From assembly GCF_032334255.1 (NCBI RefSeq), contig NZ_JAUHMF010000001.1, positions 744,001 to 808,000 on the forward strand: a DNA stretch of 64,000 bases, in the 5' to 3' direction. This DNA is from Thermanaerothrix solaris. Its GTDB lineage: Bacteria; Chloroflexota; Anaerolineae; Anaerolineales; Anaerolineaceae. The notes under the pieces were generated by a model. The model worked only from the letters and a program-made list of their open reading frames with translations, was not told the DNA's origin and made no database searches. Shown one piece after another: positions 42,328 to 50,986 of this stretch (positions are counted from its first letter, which is position 1; each line of letters begins with the position of its first letter). The translations under genes were made by a program, and so were the position numbers.

Positions 42328-44043
42328 TAGATTGGAAAGATCGTTCACCTCGCCAATCCACACCTCAAAAGGTGCCAACTTCAGTCGCTGATAAATCTCC
42401 TTTGGTTGATTATGCCTCGAGGAGAACAAAAGACGAACGGTACTCAAACCAGGAGGTAAATTGATGTCCTGGGAACAGGGTGAAAAGTTAAGTCCCACCA
42501 AACAAGTTTGTTCTGGCGCTAAACGCAGAAATAGCAAATAATCTTTCGTTTCATCACTCAGCGGCTGGTATTCCCCATGGCGAAGCGCCGGTGAGAGACG
42601 ACGCACCTGAAGCAAATCGTGGTAGAAATGCAACAATGAATCGCGCTCATGTTCCTGTTCGGCTACATTGATCCCTTCCTGATAGTTAGGGTTAACCGGT
42701 AACCAGGGTTCGACATCCTTCGGGCAAAAACCCGCGTTGGGAGCATTGCGCCATTGCATCGGGGTACGACACTTATCGCGCCCATACGTTGCAGCATGAA
42801 AGGCAGCGTCTGCAGGTGGGGTTCCCAGCAAGCGCTTTTCAAGATCGTAGGCACGCAGCGCCAATGGATCGCGAAAGCGCGCGACATCGGTGAACAGGTA
42901 ATCTGTCATGCCGATTTCCTCGCCATTATACAAAAATGGCGTCCCCTTGAGGGTTAACACAAGAGCCGCGAGCACCCGCACCAGTCCCTCATCATGCACG
43001 CCATCCCCAAACGCACTTCGCAGGCGTGACGAATCGTGATTTCCCAGCGTATTACACGGCCATGCCCCTGAAGGCAATTGAGCCAGTCGCTCCCGTTGAT
43101 TCTGTAGCACCCATTGAGGGGTGATCTGCCGGGTACGCATCAGCGGAAAATTAAACACCAGGTGTAACTCATCCTTTCCATTACCGTAAAAAGCAATCTC
43201 TTCCGACTCCCCGACAAGCACTTTACTGGGGTACTCATCTACTACCGCCCTTAACTGACGCATCAGATCATGCACTTCTGGCATGTCTACCTGATAACGC
43301 ACCAACTCATCAAACAGCAACCGAACTCGTAATTGTTCTTCTTGCGTTTGTGCTTTTCGCAGCATGACATACAGGTCATCAATGCCATAAGGTTTTCCAT
43401 GTGGGGGTAAATCGGGATGCTCAAAAATTGTGCCCACAGCATCCAGGCGGAAGCCATCCACCCCTATATCTAACCAATAACGCACTACATCAAACATCGC
43501 CGCCTTGACCTCTGGGTTGCGCCAATTCAAATCCGGCTGCTCCTTGAAAAAGAAATGGTAGTAATACATGCCGGTCATGGCGTCATACGTCCAGGCACTC
43601 CCTCCAAAGGTCGAGCACCAGTCATTCGGCGGTTCTCCATCCCGACCCTCCTGCCAAATGTACCAATCGCGACGGGGATTGTTACGGCTGGAACGCGATT
43701 CCCGAAACCATGGGTGCTGATCTGAGGTGTGGTTTAATACCAGATCCAGAATCAAACGCATGTTTCGGCGTTTCATCTCCCGCAACAAACGCTTGAAATC
43801 ATCCAGCGAACCATATTCAGGTGCTACTCCGTAATAATCGGATATGTCGTAACCGCAATCCACTTGAGGCGAAGGGTAATGCGGAGAAAGCCAAATAGCC
43901 TCCACACCTAGCCACTGCAAATAATCTAGAGAGCGGATAATCCCCTCGATGTCTCCAATACCGTCTCCATTACCGTCGGCAAAACTGCGTGGATAGATTT
44001 GATAGAAAACGGCCTCTTGCCACCATGAATTCTGCGATGTCAC
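42322..44043 (-). CDS. GH13 alpha-glucosidase (oligo-1,6-glucosidase/trehalose-type)
   Basis: 573 residues. GH13 regions: LDLVLNHTSDQHPWF (I), GFRLDAVGTI with nucleophile Asp (II), LVGESEEIAF with acid/base Glu (III) and NTLGNHDSSRL (IV). FYQIYPRSFADGNGDGIGDIEGI at the N-terminus is the usual opening of oligo-1,6-glucosidases and alpha-glucosidases. No signal peptide, cytoplasmic. It would release glucose from short oligosaccharides; the precise linkage is not readable. GTG start at 44043, six bases after GAGGTGAT. Last gene of the leftward set behind mtaB. Confidence 0.9.
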   Translation of the reverse strand: MTSQNSWWQEAVFYQIYPRSFADGNGDGIGDIEGIIRSLDYLQWLGVEAIWLSPHYPSPQVDCGYDISDYYGVAPEYGSLDDFKRLLREMKRRNMRLILDLVLNHTSDQHPWFRESRSSRNNPRRDWYIWQEGRDGEPPNDWCSTFGGSAWTYDAMTGMYYYHFFFKEQPDLNWRNPEVKAAMFDVVRYWLDIGVDGFRLDAVGTIFEHPDLPPHGKPYGIDDLYVMLRKAQTQEEQLRVRLLFDELVRYQVDMPEVHDLMRQLRAVVDEYPSKVLVGESEEIAFYGNGKDELHLVFNFPLMRTRQITPQWVLQNQRERLAQLPSGAWPCNTLGNHDSSRLRSAFGDGVHDEGLVRVLAALVLTLKGTPFLYNGEEIGMTDYLFTDVARFRDPLALRAYDLEKRLLGTPPADAAFHAATYGRDKCRTPMQWRNAPNAGFCPKDVEPWLPVNPNYQEGINVAEQEHERDSLLHFYHDLLQVRRLSPALRHGEYQPLSDETKDYLLFLRLAPEQTCLVGLNFSPCSQDINLPPGLSTVRLLFSSRHNQPKEIYQRLKLAPFEVWIGEVNDLSNLL

Positions 44044-44087
44044 GATTGATCACCTCGCAACTATGGTTTAAATTGTGTTGTCTGGAC

Positions 44088-45365
44088 TTAAGCCTTATTC
44101 AAAATTTGCCCCACCATTCCCTGAGAATTGATCTCAACCAACTGTACTGCATTAATTTCATTCCACCAGGGTTCAGGGGCAAACGCTTCAACGTGGATAT
44201 AGTTGTCGCTTAAACCACGCAACCGCCACCCTTGTGGGCCTTTACCATCAACGGTCTCCCAAAGCACATTAACAACTTGTCCTATGAAAGTTTGACGAAA
44301 GCGCAGACTAGCCTCGGCTAAAACTTCACGCATCCGGCGGCTACGTTCTTTCTTAATCTCTGGCGGTACGTGATTGGGCAAACGTGCTGCCGCCGTGCCG
44401 GGACGGGGTGAATAGGCAAAGACATGACCACCAGCAAAAGCCATCGCTTCCACAAAGGCAAGGCTAGTCTCAAACTCGACCTCGCTCTCGCCTGGGAAGC
44501 CTACGATAATATCCGTGGTTACGGCAAGTCCCGGGATCATCCTGCGCGCCTGTTCCAGCAACGTTGCATATCCCTCTGGGGTGATTTTGCGCGCCATCCG
44601 CCGCAGGGTTTGCGCACACCCGGATTGCAGAGGAAGATGCAAATGCCGGCACATCCGCGGATTTTCCCACAGCCGGAAAAACGCCTCATCCAGATCCCAT
44701 GGCTCTAGGGAAGAAAGACGCACACGGGGCACATCGGTCTCCGTCAGGATGGCTTCAATGAGATGGCGCAAATGGCGCGGTGGATTCAGATCATATCCCC
44801 AGGAGCCCAAATGGACGCCACTCAGGACCACTTCTTTCGCGCCTCCAGCTACGGCAGCCTGCACGTCGCGGATCACGTTCTCAATGCTCTCACTGTGCCC
44901 CTTTCCACGGGCGACCCGGGTTATACAGAACGTGCAGAAATTGTCACATCCATCTTGGACCTTAATAAAGGCACGCGTCCGCCGATGCAAGCCAGGAAGC
45001 GGTTCCCTTGCCAGGGGTTCCAAGTCAAAAACAGGGGTCCCAGTTAAATCGGCGACCAGACGCATCTTATCGGCGTTGGGCACTACCCGGCTTACCCCCG
45101 GCAGTGCCGCTGCGGCTGAGGGTTCCAAAGTCGCCCAGCAACCGGTCGCAATGATCTGCCCTGCCCCTTGCCGTGCCGCCTGGCGGATTTTTTGGCGGGA
45201 ATCTGAAGCGGCTTCAGCGGTCACGGCACAGGTATTGATCACCACAATATCCGCTTCAGCCGCAGAGGCTACAATTTCATGCCCCCCGACGCGAAAGTTA
45301 GCGGCTAACTTTTCAATCTCGCTTTGGTTCAGACGACATCCTACCGTATCCAGGTACACCCGCAT
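44088..45365 (-). CDS. mtaB: tRNA t6A37 methylthiotransferase MtaB
   Basis: 425 residues. N-terminal UPF0004 domain with TVGCRLNQSE and VVINTCAVT, and GCWATLEP, supplies three Cys for one iron-sulfur cluster. Radical SAM domain: VQDGCDNFCTFCITRVARG (CxxxCxxC). TRAM-like region at the end. DIIVGFPGESEVEFETSL is family-typical. The TVGCRLNQ form rather than TYGCQMN favours MtaB over MiaB. It adds a methylthio group to t6A37 in tRNA. Twelve bases after the lipoprotein stop, AGGTTGAT before the ATG. Confidence 0.92.
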   Translation of the reverse strand: MRVYLDTVGCRLNQSEIEKLAANFRVGGHEIVASAAEADIVVINTCAVTAEAASDSRQKIRQAARQGAGQIIATGCWATLEPSAAAALPGVSRVVPNADKMRLVADLTGTPVFDLEPLAREPLPGLHRRTRAFIKVQDGCDNFCTFCITRVARGKGHSESIENVIRDVQAAVAGGAKEVVLSGVHLGSWGYDLNPPRHLRHLIEAILTETDVPRVRLSSLEPWDLDEAFFRLWENPRMCRHLHLPLQSGCAQTLRRMARKITPEGYATLLEQARRMIPGLAVTTDIIVGFPGESEVEFETSLAFVEAMAFAGGHVFAYSPRPGTAAARLPNHVPPEIKKERSRRMREVLAEASLRFRQTFIGQVVNVLWETVDGKGPQGWRLRGLSDNYIHVEAFAPEPWWNEINAVQLVEINSQGMVGQILNKA

Positions 45366-45377
45366 ATCAACCTACCA

Positions 45378-46103
45378 CTAAGGTTTAAACACATAGAAAT
45401 TATCAAAAATCACCTCGACCCCAACCTGGTCAAACGTCCCGGCAAAAACACCCACATCACCCGAATTATACCGATGATCCTCGGTTTCAAGAAGCTTCTC
45501 CCGATCCACATAGAGAGTTAATCGAGGCCCTATGCAATCCGCCCGCAGTAAATAAGTTGACCGATCTCGCTCCAGAGAAGCGAAGTAGGTCAGGGTGGTA
45601 CCTGTTAAAAGATGATACCCCTCCTCATCCACGACCGCAATTCCGGCGTATCCATCGCTACTGATGATAAATGCATAAAACTGACCAGGGTTTTGATAAC
45701 GACATAACAGGCCAAAGTCGTTATTCAGAGGCCCGCCGACGACCTGGGCTTCCACAGCCAGGATGGCATCCTCAATCTGAAAACCGGCCAAAGACCAGTA
45801 ATCATAATACGGCGCCTTAATTGAGAAACGTAATCCACCCTCTTGATAACCAATTTTGGCTTGTTCGCTCTCCCACTGCTGCCATCCGCGCTGCGGATCA
45901 GAAAAATCATCGTAAAACCATACATGGTCCTGGGAATCAGAAGGGGTGAGGCTATTTATTCTGTCACACCCTCCCATCCCCACCAACCATAACAGCACCA
46001 AGACCGTTCTAGCGATAGCGATAATACCGCTCCAACAGCCGTTGGGCTTGAGCAGCCAGTTCGGGGTTATTAGTCTGAGTAGCCACTTGTACCAAGGCCT
46101 CAT
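45378..46103 (-). CDS. Lipoprotein with concanavalin-like domain, start inside the upstream TPR gene
   Basis: About 241 residues. A long N-terminal region ends in a hydrophobic stretch and lipobox LVGMGGC (mature Cys ~46). The remainder is a beta-sandwich: FYDDFSDPQRGWQQW, NDFGLLCRYQNPGQFYAFII, DGYAGIAVVDEEGYHLL and LTLYVDREKLLE, like the DUF1080/laminin-G lipoproteins. GGGAGAG lies seven bases before ATG 46103, so translation probably begins there, 95 bases inside the 3' end of the TPR gene in another frame. The signal peptide would be unusually long; a rare non-AUG start nearer the lipobox is possible. Similar in build to the lipoprotein at 7833-8669. Confidence 0.65.
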   Translation of the reverse strand: MRPWYKWLLRLITPNWLLKPNGCWSGIIAIARTVLVLLWLVGMGGCDRINSLTPSDSQDHVWFYDDFSDPQRGWQQWESEQAKIGYQEGGLRFSIKAPYYDYWSLAGFQIEDAILAVEAQVVGGPLNNDFGLLCRYQNPGQFYAFIISSDGYAGIAVVDEEGYHLLTGTTLTYFASLERDRSTYLLRADCIGPRLTLYVDREKLLETEDHRYNSGDVGVFAGTFDQVGVEVIFDNFYVFKP

Positions 46104-47490
46104 AAGCGCTCTCCCATTTTTCTTGCCACAGCCAGATTTGTGCCTGATGCAACCGCGCGGACCAATAGTTTGCATCCCTGGCCAGTGCTTGGTGCAAGAA
46201 ACGTTCCCCTTGAGCAGCGTCACCCAGTAAAAACGAAATCCACCCCATCAAGTCCAGTGCCTCAGGGTTATTGGGCTCCAACTCAAGGGCCCTTTGCGCA
46301 GCAGGAAGAGCATAAGTTTGCACGTCAAGTCCATAGGTTAAAGCAAAGCGTGCGTAGAGTCGCCAATAATAAGCGTCTTGAGGTGCCAACGCCACCGCTC
46401 GCTCATAATATGCCACTGCTAAGGCAATATTGCCTAATGCGGCATACGTTTCGGCCACTTCTACTTGCCAACGAGGTTCTCGTGGAAATTGCTGCGCTAA
46501 CCCCCGATAAAAGTAAAGGGCACGCTCAGGATGTCCCAAGCGGCGCCAGTATAACCCCCATGCTGCACGCACAGCCTCCGAGTTGGGGGCTAACTTAAAA
46601 GCCATACGCAACTCGTTCTCTCCCCCTTTGCCCAATTGCTGGCGGGCCTCACTCAGTAAGACCCACCCTTCAGCGTACTTGGGTTGTCTTGTGACCACCT
46701 GCATGAAGGCCTCTTCGGCCAAGTCCCAATCTCCCCCCCGCCCTAAGGCTTGCCCCAGGTGAACCAAACTTGCCACTTCATCGGGATACTGTTGGAACTC
46801 CAAAAGCGCAACCCGCAACGATGGATCAATCGCAGGTGTCTGTTCTCCTGTAGCGTCAAGGGTTTGCATACATCGTAAAGCCAGAGAAGGATCAGACAGA
46901 GCAAAAAAACGCACTGCCAATAATAAGGCTTGAGGCTCGGCAGGGAATTGATCAAGCCAGCGCCGCAATCCTTCGCGGGCCAGGTTCAGATCCACAGACC
47001 TCAAACGCGCAACAAGAGCATGTCGCTCTCCTACCGAAAGTTGAGCATTACCTATTAAATCAAGCCATATCTGAATGGCAGATTCTACGTTACCAGTCTG
47101 CCAATAGGCCTCGGCTAGTTTCTGCTGTATATCTACTGATAATGTTGTAAAGTCAGCCAGCCGAGTCAAAGCCTTAATAGCGAGGTGATAATCCCCAGTT
47201 TCATAGGCAAGCAATCCAATCCGACGCCAAATCTCGGGATGATCCGATAGATATTCCTCCAACCGCAACCAAGCCGATAACGCTTGGGATTTATCCCCCC
47301 GCGCTTGAGCCAGTTGACCTTGACCCATGAGATGGTCGGTCTCCCATGGACGAGGCCATAAATTAATGCCCATCACAACAAAGAAAATCAGCAGGAAAAG
47401 CGCATTTTCAAACCAGGTCGCATAGCGTTTCCAGAACCGTCTGAACCAGAGCGGTTTCAGAGACAATCCCGGAATTCGTTCGCTGTTCAT
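46009..47490 (-). CDS. Membrane-anchored tetratricopeptide repeat protein
   Basis: 493 residues. One membrane helix at about 30-50 (FENALFLLIFFVVMGINLWP), then repeated 34-residue TPR units through to the C-terminus: GQLAQARGDKSQALSAWLRL, GDWDLAEEAFMQVVTRQPKY, GNIALAVAYYERAVALAPQD, EPNNPEALDLMGWISFLLGD. A scaffold for protein assembly; partner unknown. Start at MNSERIPGLS, because TATAAT (47502-47497) sits seven bases upstream and there is no ribosome binding site. Leads the leftward operon with the lipoprotein, mtaB and GH13. Confidence 0.82.
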   Translation of the reverse strand: MNSERIPGLSLKPLWFRRFWKRYATWFENALFLLIFFVVMGINLWPRPWETDHLMGQGQLAQARGDKSQALSAWLRLEEYLSDHPEIWRRIGLLAYETGDYHLAIKALTRLADFTTLSVDIQQKLAEAYWQTGNVESAIQIWLDLIGNAQLSVGERHALVARLRSVDLNLAREGLRRWLDQFPAEPQALLLAVRFFALSDPSLALRCMQTLDATGEQTPAIDPSLRVALLEFQQYPDEVASLVHLGQALGRGGDWDLAEEAFMQVVTRQPKYAEGWVLLSEARQQLGKGGENELRMAFKLAPNSEAVRAAWGLYWRRLGHPERALYFYRGLAQQFPREPRWQVEVAETYAALGNIALAVAYYERAVALAPQDAYYWRLYARFALTYGLDVQTYALPAAQRALELEPNNPEALDLMGWISFLLGDAAQGERFLHQALARDANYWSARLHQAQIWLWQEKWESAYEALVQVATQTNNPELAAQAQRLLERYYRYR

Positions 47491-47496
47491 AATGCC

Positions 47497-47502
47497 ATTA
47501 TA
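47497..47502 (-). promoter_or_regulatory. -10 element of the TPR operon, leaderless
   Basis: TATAAT on the minus strand; transcription should start at 47490, the A of ATG. A weak CTGTGA lies 17 bases upstream. The opposite strand also reads TATAAT (47499-47504), giving a possible divergent start for the 75-residue gene. Confidence 0.5.
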
Positions 47503-47538
47503 ATCAACCCAATTCGATCTCACAGGAGACTCAGAATA

Positions 47539-47766
47539 ATGCCAAGAGACCCCTTACCAGCGTGGTTTATTGATGAAGAATCGCTCCAAACTCGCTGGGT
47601 CACACCAGAACAATTGCCCAACTATCCACTCCGCAATCCAGATGTAGAGAGAAAATTATTGCCTATTTGGCTTCAGGAGCGCCTACCCATCCGCTTTCGG
47701 TCCTGGCAACCAAGGGCACTCTCTTTGATTGGATGGGCTAATACTTATCCCTATCCATTAAAATAA
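47539..47766 (+). CDS. Small hypothetical protein
   Basis: 75 residues, soluble, rich in Pro, Trp, Arg and Leu (PAWFIDEESLQTRWVTPEQL, LIGWANTYPYPLK). No family recognised. AGGAGA nine bases before the ATG and a TATAAT at 47499-47504 make expression plausible. It lies between the divergent TPR operon and the tRNA gene on the opposite strand. Could be a lineage-specific gene or a chance frame; the short length leaves doubt. Confidence 0.45.
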   Translation: MPRDPLPAWFIDEESLQTRWVTPEQLPNYPLRNPDVERKLLPIWLQERLPIRFRSWQPRALSLIGWANTYPYPLK

Positions 47767-47770
47767 TTAG

Positions 47771-47843
47771 AGCCACCGAAGGGAATCGAACCCTTGACCC
47801 GCCGCTTACGAAGCGGCTGCTCTGCCGGCTGAGCTACGGTGGC
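47771..47843 (-). tRNA. tRNA-Thr (anticodon CGU)
   Basis: Seventy-three bases on the minus strand. Acceptor GCCACCG pairs with CGGTGGC, discriminator U. D arm TAGCTCAGCCGGCAGAGCA, anticodon stem GCCGC/GCGGC with loop TTCGTAA giving anticodon CGU (reads ACG, Thr). T arm AGGGTTCGATTCCCT. CCA is not encoded. The fold is complete. Confidence 0.96.
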
Positions 47844-47852
47844 GTGGCAAAA

Positions 47853-47882
47853 ATTATATCTCAGGACTTAGAAATTCGACAA
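47853..47882 (-). promoter_or_regulatory. tRNA-Thr promoter
   Basis: Minus strand TTGTCG (47882-47877), 18 bases, TATAAT (47858-47853). Expected start near 47846, three bases before the tRNA. Confidence 0.6.
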
Positions 47883-47890
47883 GGCTTTCT

Positions 47891-49174
47891 ATGCTGAACA
47901 TCGCTATGATTTCCTTCCATACCTGTCCCCTGGCAACCCTGGGGGGAAAAGATACCGGCGGTATGAATGTCTATGTTGCCGAACTAACCCGCCATTTGGG
48001 TCAGATGGGCGTCCACGTAGATGTCTTCACCCGCTCTCAAGATGAACATGTCCCCCATGTCTTACATAACCTGGGATTCGGTAATCGTGTTGTTCATATC
48101 CCTGCCGGCCCCGAGAAACCCCTGCCCAAGACTGAACTTTATAATTACCTGGGCGATTTCGTCCAAGGTATCCTCGAATTTGCCCAGGCCAAACACATCC
48201 ACTATCACCTCATTCACAGCCATTACTGGCTATCGGGGTTAGCCGCCGAGTCCCTTAAGCGCACCTGGGAGGCGCCGATATTACATATGTTCCACACCCT
48301 AGGGGTAATGAAGAACCGGATTGCTCGCACTGAAGTCGAGCGCGAATCGCCCTTGCGCCTGGAAAAAGAAGCCCATTTGGTCCAAACCGTTGATCATATT
48401 GTAGCCGCAACCCCTGCCGAAAAGGCACAATTGGAATTTCTCTATCGCGCTGATTCCAGAAAGATAACCATTATCCCACCCGGTGTTGACCTAAGTCGCT
48501 TCTACCCAATTGCCAAAGACGAAGCACGCGCTTTCGTCGGTGTGCCTTCTGAGGCGAGAATGATCCTTTACGTGGGGCGTATTGATCCACTTAAAGGCAT
48601 TGAGACCCTAATTCGCGCCTTGCGCTTAATTCAGGATACCGGCCGCTTAGCCTGTTGTCCTCATTATCTGGCCATCATTGGCGGTGACCCATCCTCCGAT
48701 TCCCAACAACTCGATTCAGAGATGGCTCGCTTACAGCGCCTGAGCAAGCAGCTGGGCGTCAAGGATGTGGTGCTATTCCTCGGTAAACAAGCTCAAGAAT
48801 CTCTCCCTTATTACTATTCTGCTGCGGACGTGTTAGTTCTTCCTTCACATTATGAATCCTTTGGCATGGTAGCCCTGGAAGCCATGGCCTGCGGTACTCC
48901 AGTGATTGCCTCTCAGGTGGGAGGGTTACCCTTCCTGGTCCGGGATGGCATGACCGGATTTGTCGTTCCCAACGATGAACCCTCCCTACTCGCGGAGCGC
49001 CTGACCCAACTCATCTTAGATGCTGATCTCCGTGAACGGATGGGTAAACAGGCCATTGAGCATGCCCAACCCTATGCCTGGCCGAAAATCGCAAAGCAAA
49101 TTCTTCGTCTGTACCAGAAAATACTCGCTTTATCCCCTACCTCTTTGACCGCCTCTAACGAAGCCCCGCTTTAG
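47891..49174 (+). CDS. GT4 glycosyltransferase, MshA/sucrose-phosphate synthase-like
   Basis: 427 residues of GT-B fold. N-terminal motif GGKDTGGMNVYVAELTRHLG, LIHSHYWLSGLAAESL and MFHTLGVMKNR. The C-terminal sugar-nucleotide half has LYVGRIDPLKGIETLIRAL and LPSHYESFGMVALEAMACGTPVIAS, the EX7E motif of retaining GT4 enzymes. It resembles actinobacterial MshA and sucrose-phosphate synthases; acceptor unknown. Weak site AAGG before the ATG at 47891. The TAG interlocks with the TAA of the convergent membrane protein gene (TTAG, 49171-49174). Confidence 0.82.
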   Translation: MLNIAMISFHTCPLATLGGKDTGGMNVYVAELTRHLGQMGVHVDVFTRSQDEHVPHVLHNLGFGNRVVHIPAGPEKPLPKTELYNYLGDFVQGILEFAQAKHIHYHLIHSHYWLSGLAAESLKRTWEAPILHMFHTLGVMKNRIARTEVERESPLRLEKEAHLVQTVDHIVAATPAEKAQLEFLYRADSRKITIIPPGVDLSRFYPIAKDEARAFVGVPSEARMILYVGRIDPLKGIETLIRALRLIQDTGRLACCPHYLAIIGGDPSSDSQQLDSEMARLQRLSKQLGVKDVVLFLGKQAQESLPYYYSAADVLVLPSHYESFGMVALEAMACGTPVIASQVGGLPFLVRDGMTGFVVPNDEPSLLAERLTQLILDADLRERMGKQAIEHAQPYAWPKIAKQILRLYQKILALSPTSLTASNEAPL

Positions 49175-50016
49175 AGCAATTTGCCTAAAAACACAGCAAG
49201 CGCCTGCAACGCCCAAAACCACCCCCACAACGCTGCCCATAAGCGCTGTACACGTTCTCGGCTCAGGGTAAGGATCCAGAGAACAATTGCTCCTAAGACG
49301 CCGAGAGCAACATACCCTGAAATGACGAGCGTTTGATTCAATATGGGCCATATGCCGGCCATTGCTTGCTGCGAACCAATCCACAAACGCGCCACAGCAG
49401 CCAGAAATACCGTTAAGACAAAGAATTTCACCCCAATTGGAAATACTGACTTCCACAGAATTGTACTGACCAGGGCTATAACGACCAACAATAACAGAAT
49501 AGTTGCGCCAGGCACCTGGGCACCACCAACTCGTTCGCTTAGTATGATTACAACCCACATCACGCTTCCGCTGGCCAGCCCTGACCAGCCCTGCACGATT
49601 TCGGAATGCGTCTGAAGAATGGCGTGATTGAGTAATACAATTCCCACGCCTAACAACGCCACCAGATAAACCAGCAAACCCGAAATGCCCCAAAAACCCT
49701 GAATGGGCGCGGCAACCATGTGCAATGTTAGCGTCAATAGCACCAATGCCGCCATTGGAATGAGACCATCCCAAAATTTGCTGGGGAGGTCTCGGGTCAC
49801 GTTTCCCCAAAAACGCCCAATCGTACCTAAAACGGAACGCCTCGGCTGGGCAAAAGAGCGTTCCGAAACCGAAACACCCATCATAACCGGGGCCATTTCC
49901 TTTGGCTCGGGTACGATTACAGCATCACTGGTGCGGCGCGTGGATTTGGATTTAACAGTTTCTTGATTCAATGCAGTTGCAGTCTGACCACCTGACTTAC
50001 GGCTTTTTCGTGTCAC
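49171..50016 (-). CDS. Integral membrane protein, unknown
   Basis: 281 residues. Residues 1-80 are polar and basic, rich in Lys, Arg and Ser, and probably disordered. Six or seven membrane helices follow (LIPMAALVLLTLTLHMVAA, LLVYLVALLGVGIVLLNHAIL, ILLLLVVIALVSTILW and others). No family recognised. GTG start at 50016 preceded by GGGAG. Another overlapping frame on the same strand (49130-49810) is open but lacks any protein-like character. Confidence 0.6.
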   Translation of the reverse strand: MTRKSRKSGGQTATALNQETVKSKSTRRTSDAVIVPEPKEMAPVMMGVSVSERSFAQPRRSVLGTIGRFWGNVTRDLPSKFWDGLIPMAALVLLTLTLHMVAAPIQGFWGISGLLVYLVALLGVGIVLLNHAILQTHSEIVQGWSGLASGSVMWVVIILSERVGGAQVPGATILLLLVVIALVSTILWKSVFPIGVKFFVLTVFLAAVARLWIGSQQAMAGIWPILNQTLVISGYVALGVLGAIVLWILTLSRERVQRLWAALWGWFWALQALAVFLGKLL

Positions 50017-50147
50017 GTCGCTCCCACCCCATCCCTAGGCTTTATCAAATCCATATCTTTGGCCGAAATAGCCATTTACATTCCCAATATTAATCCCCAC
50101 CATGGATCTCGTCAATTCCGCCTACTTAACAACTGCTTTTCAACTTT

Positions 50148-50858
50148 CTAGGGATATACCGGGTTGTCAAGGCGAAATCCATAACCACGAACAGTTACCA
50201 AATAAGGATACTCGGCATCACTGGCCGCTAGACGATCCCTCAGACGCCGCACCAGGGCATCCAGCGCCTGATCTGATACTCCCAGTGATTGCTCTTCTCC
50301 CCATACTGCCCGGATGATCTCCTGCCGTGAGACGGCCTCACCCTGGTGATCGTAGAGAATTTCCAAGAGCCGAAACTGAGGTACCGAAAGAGGCGGTAAA
50401 ACCTCACGCCCCATTACCCATACGCGATGAGATTGTTTATCCAGATAAAGGCGTCGCCGTGTAGGCTCGGTCTCTTTTTGCCAAGGTATTGGCTCCAACA
50501 AGGGGAGAGTCGCATCCGAAGCAAGGTAAACAAAGTGTTGCACCAAGGCAATCTGGATCAAATCGCCATCTTCCAAACGCACTTGATCCTCAATTCGCCG
50601 CCCGTTACAAAATGTTCCATTCTTGCTTCCTAGGTCCTCCAAAATCACATTCTCCTCAACCAGCACAAGGCGAGCATGATAGCGCGAGACCTGACGGTCA
50701 GGGATGACTACCTCACACCGCGCATCTCGCCCGATGGTCAAGGTTCGATCAACCACCCATCGTTGGCCATTCAACGGCCCGGTTTGACCAATGAGCAATG
50801 GAAATTCCTTATCTTGATCATTCTTCATCATGGTTGTCCCAATTTTTAAATTCCGCAC
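50148..50858 (-). CDS. FHA domain-winged helix transcriptional regulator
   Basis: 236 residues in two parts. Residues ~25-110 are a forkhead-associated domain with the phosphothreonine contacts in place: TIGRDARCEVVIPD (Gly-Arg), VSRYHARL (Ser, His) and SKNGTFCNG (Asn-Gly). Residues ~140-233 are an OmpR/PhoB-type winged helix: LSVPQFRLLEILYDHQGEAV, REIIRAVWG-like QEIIRAVWGEE, LDALVRRLRDRL and YLVTVRGYGFRL. It should bind DNA under control of a phosphorylated partner. GTG start supported by GGAGGAG five bases upstream. Divergent from a Ser/Thr kinase gene 128 bases away, its likely partner. Mycobacterial EmbR (kinase PknH) is comparable but has the order wHTH, BTAD, FHA. Confidence 0.85.
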   Translation of the reverse strand: MRNLKIGTTMMKNDQDKEFPLLIGQTGPLNGQRWVVDRTLTIGRDARCEVVIPDRQVSRYHARLVLVEENVILEDLGSKNGTFCNGRRIEDQVRLEDGDLIQIALVQHFVYLASDATLPLLEPIPWQKETEPTRRRLYLDKQSHRVWVMGREVLPPLSVPQFRLLEILYDHQGEAVSRQEIIRAVWGEEQSLGVSDQALDALVRRLRDRLAASDAEYPYLVTVRGYGFRLDNPVYP

Positions 50859-50922
50859 AATGGCTCCTCCAACCCTCAGTTATAATATAACAGAAAATGA
50901 AGATGAAGGATGCGCCCTTTTA

Positions 50923-50956
50923 GGCTGACGTTTACGCCGCGATTCATTCGTCAGCC
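50923..50956. promoter_or_regulatory. Inverted repeat in the regulator-kinase intergenic region
   Basis: GGCTGACG (50923-50930) and CGTCAGCC (50949-50956), eight perfect pairs, 18-base spacer. It lies 30 bases before the kinase ATG and downstream of TATAAT (50881-50886). Operator or leader hairpin. Confidence 0.45.
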
Positions 50957-50986
50957 CCAAGAATTGTCGTTCAGGTCATCACGATT

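Noticed and set aside
44515..45381. 288-codon open frame antisense to mtaB
   Set aside because: Low-complexity Arg/Ser-rich translation, no ribosome binding site, and complete overlap with a well-supported radical SAM gene.
49130..49810. Same-strand frame overlapping the membrane protein gene
   Set aside because: Composition (many Cys, Arg, Gly, Ser) is that of a shifted frame; the membrane protein frame has proper helices and a ribosome binding site.
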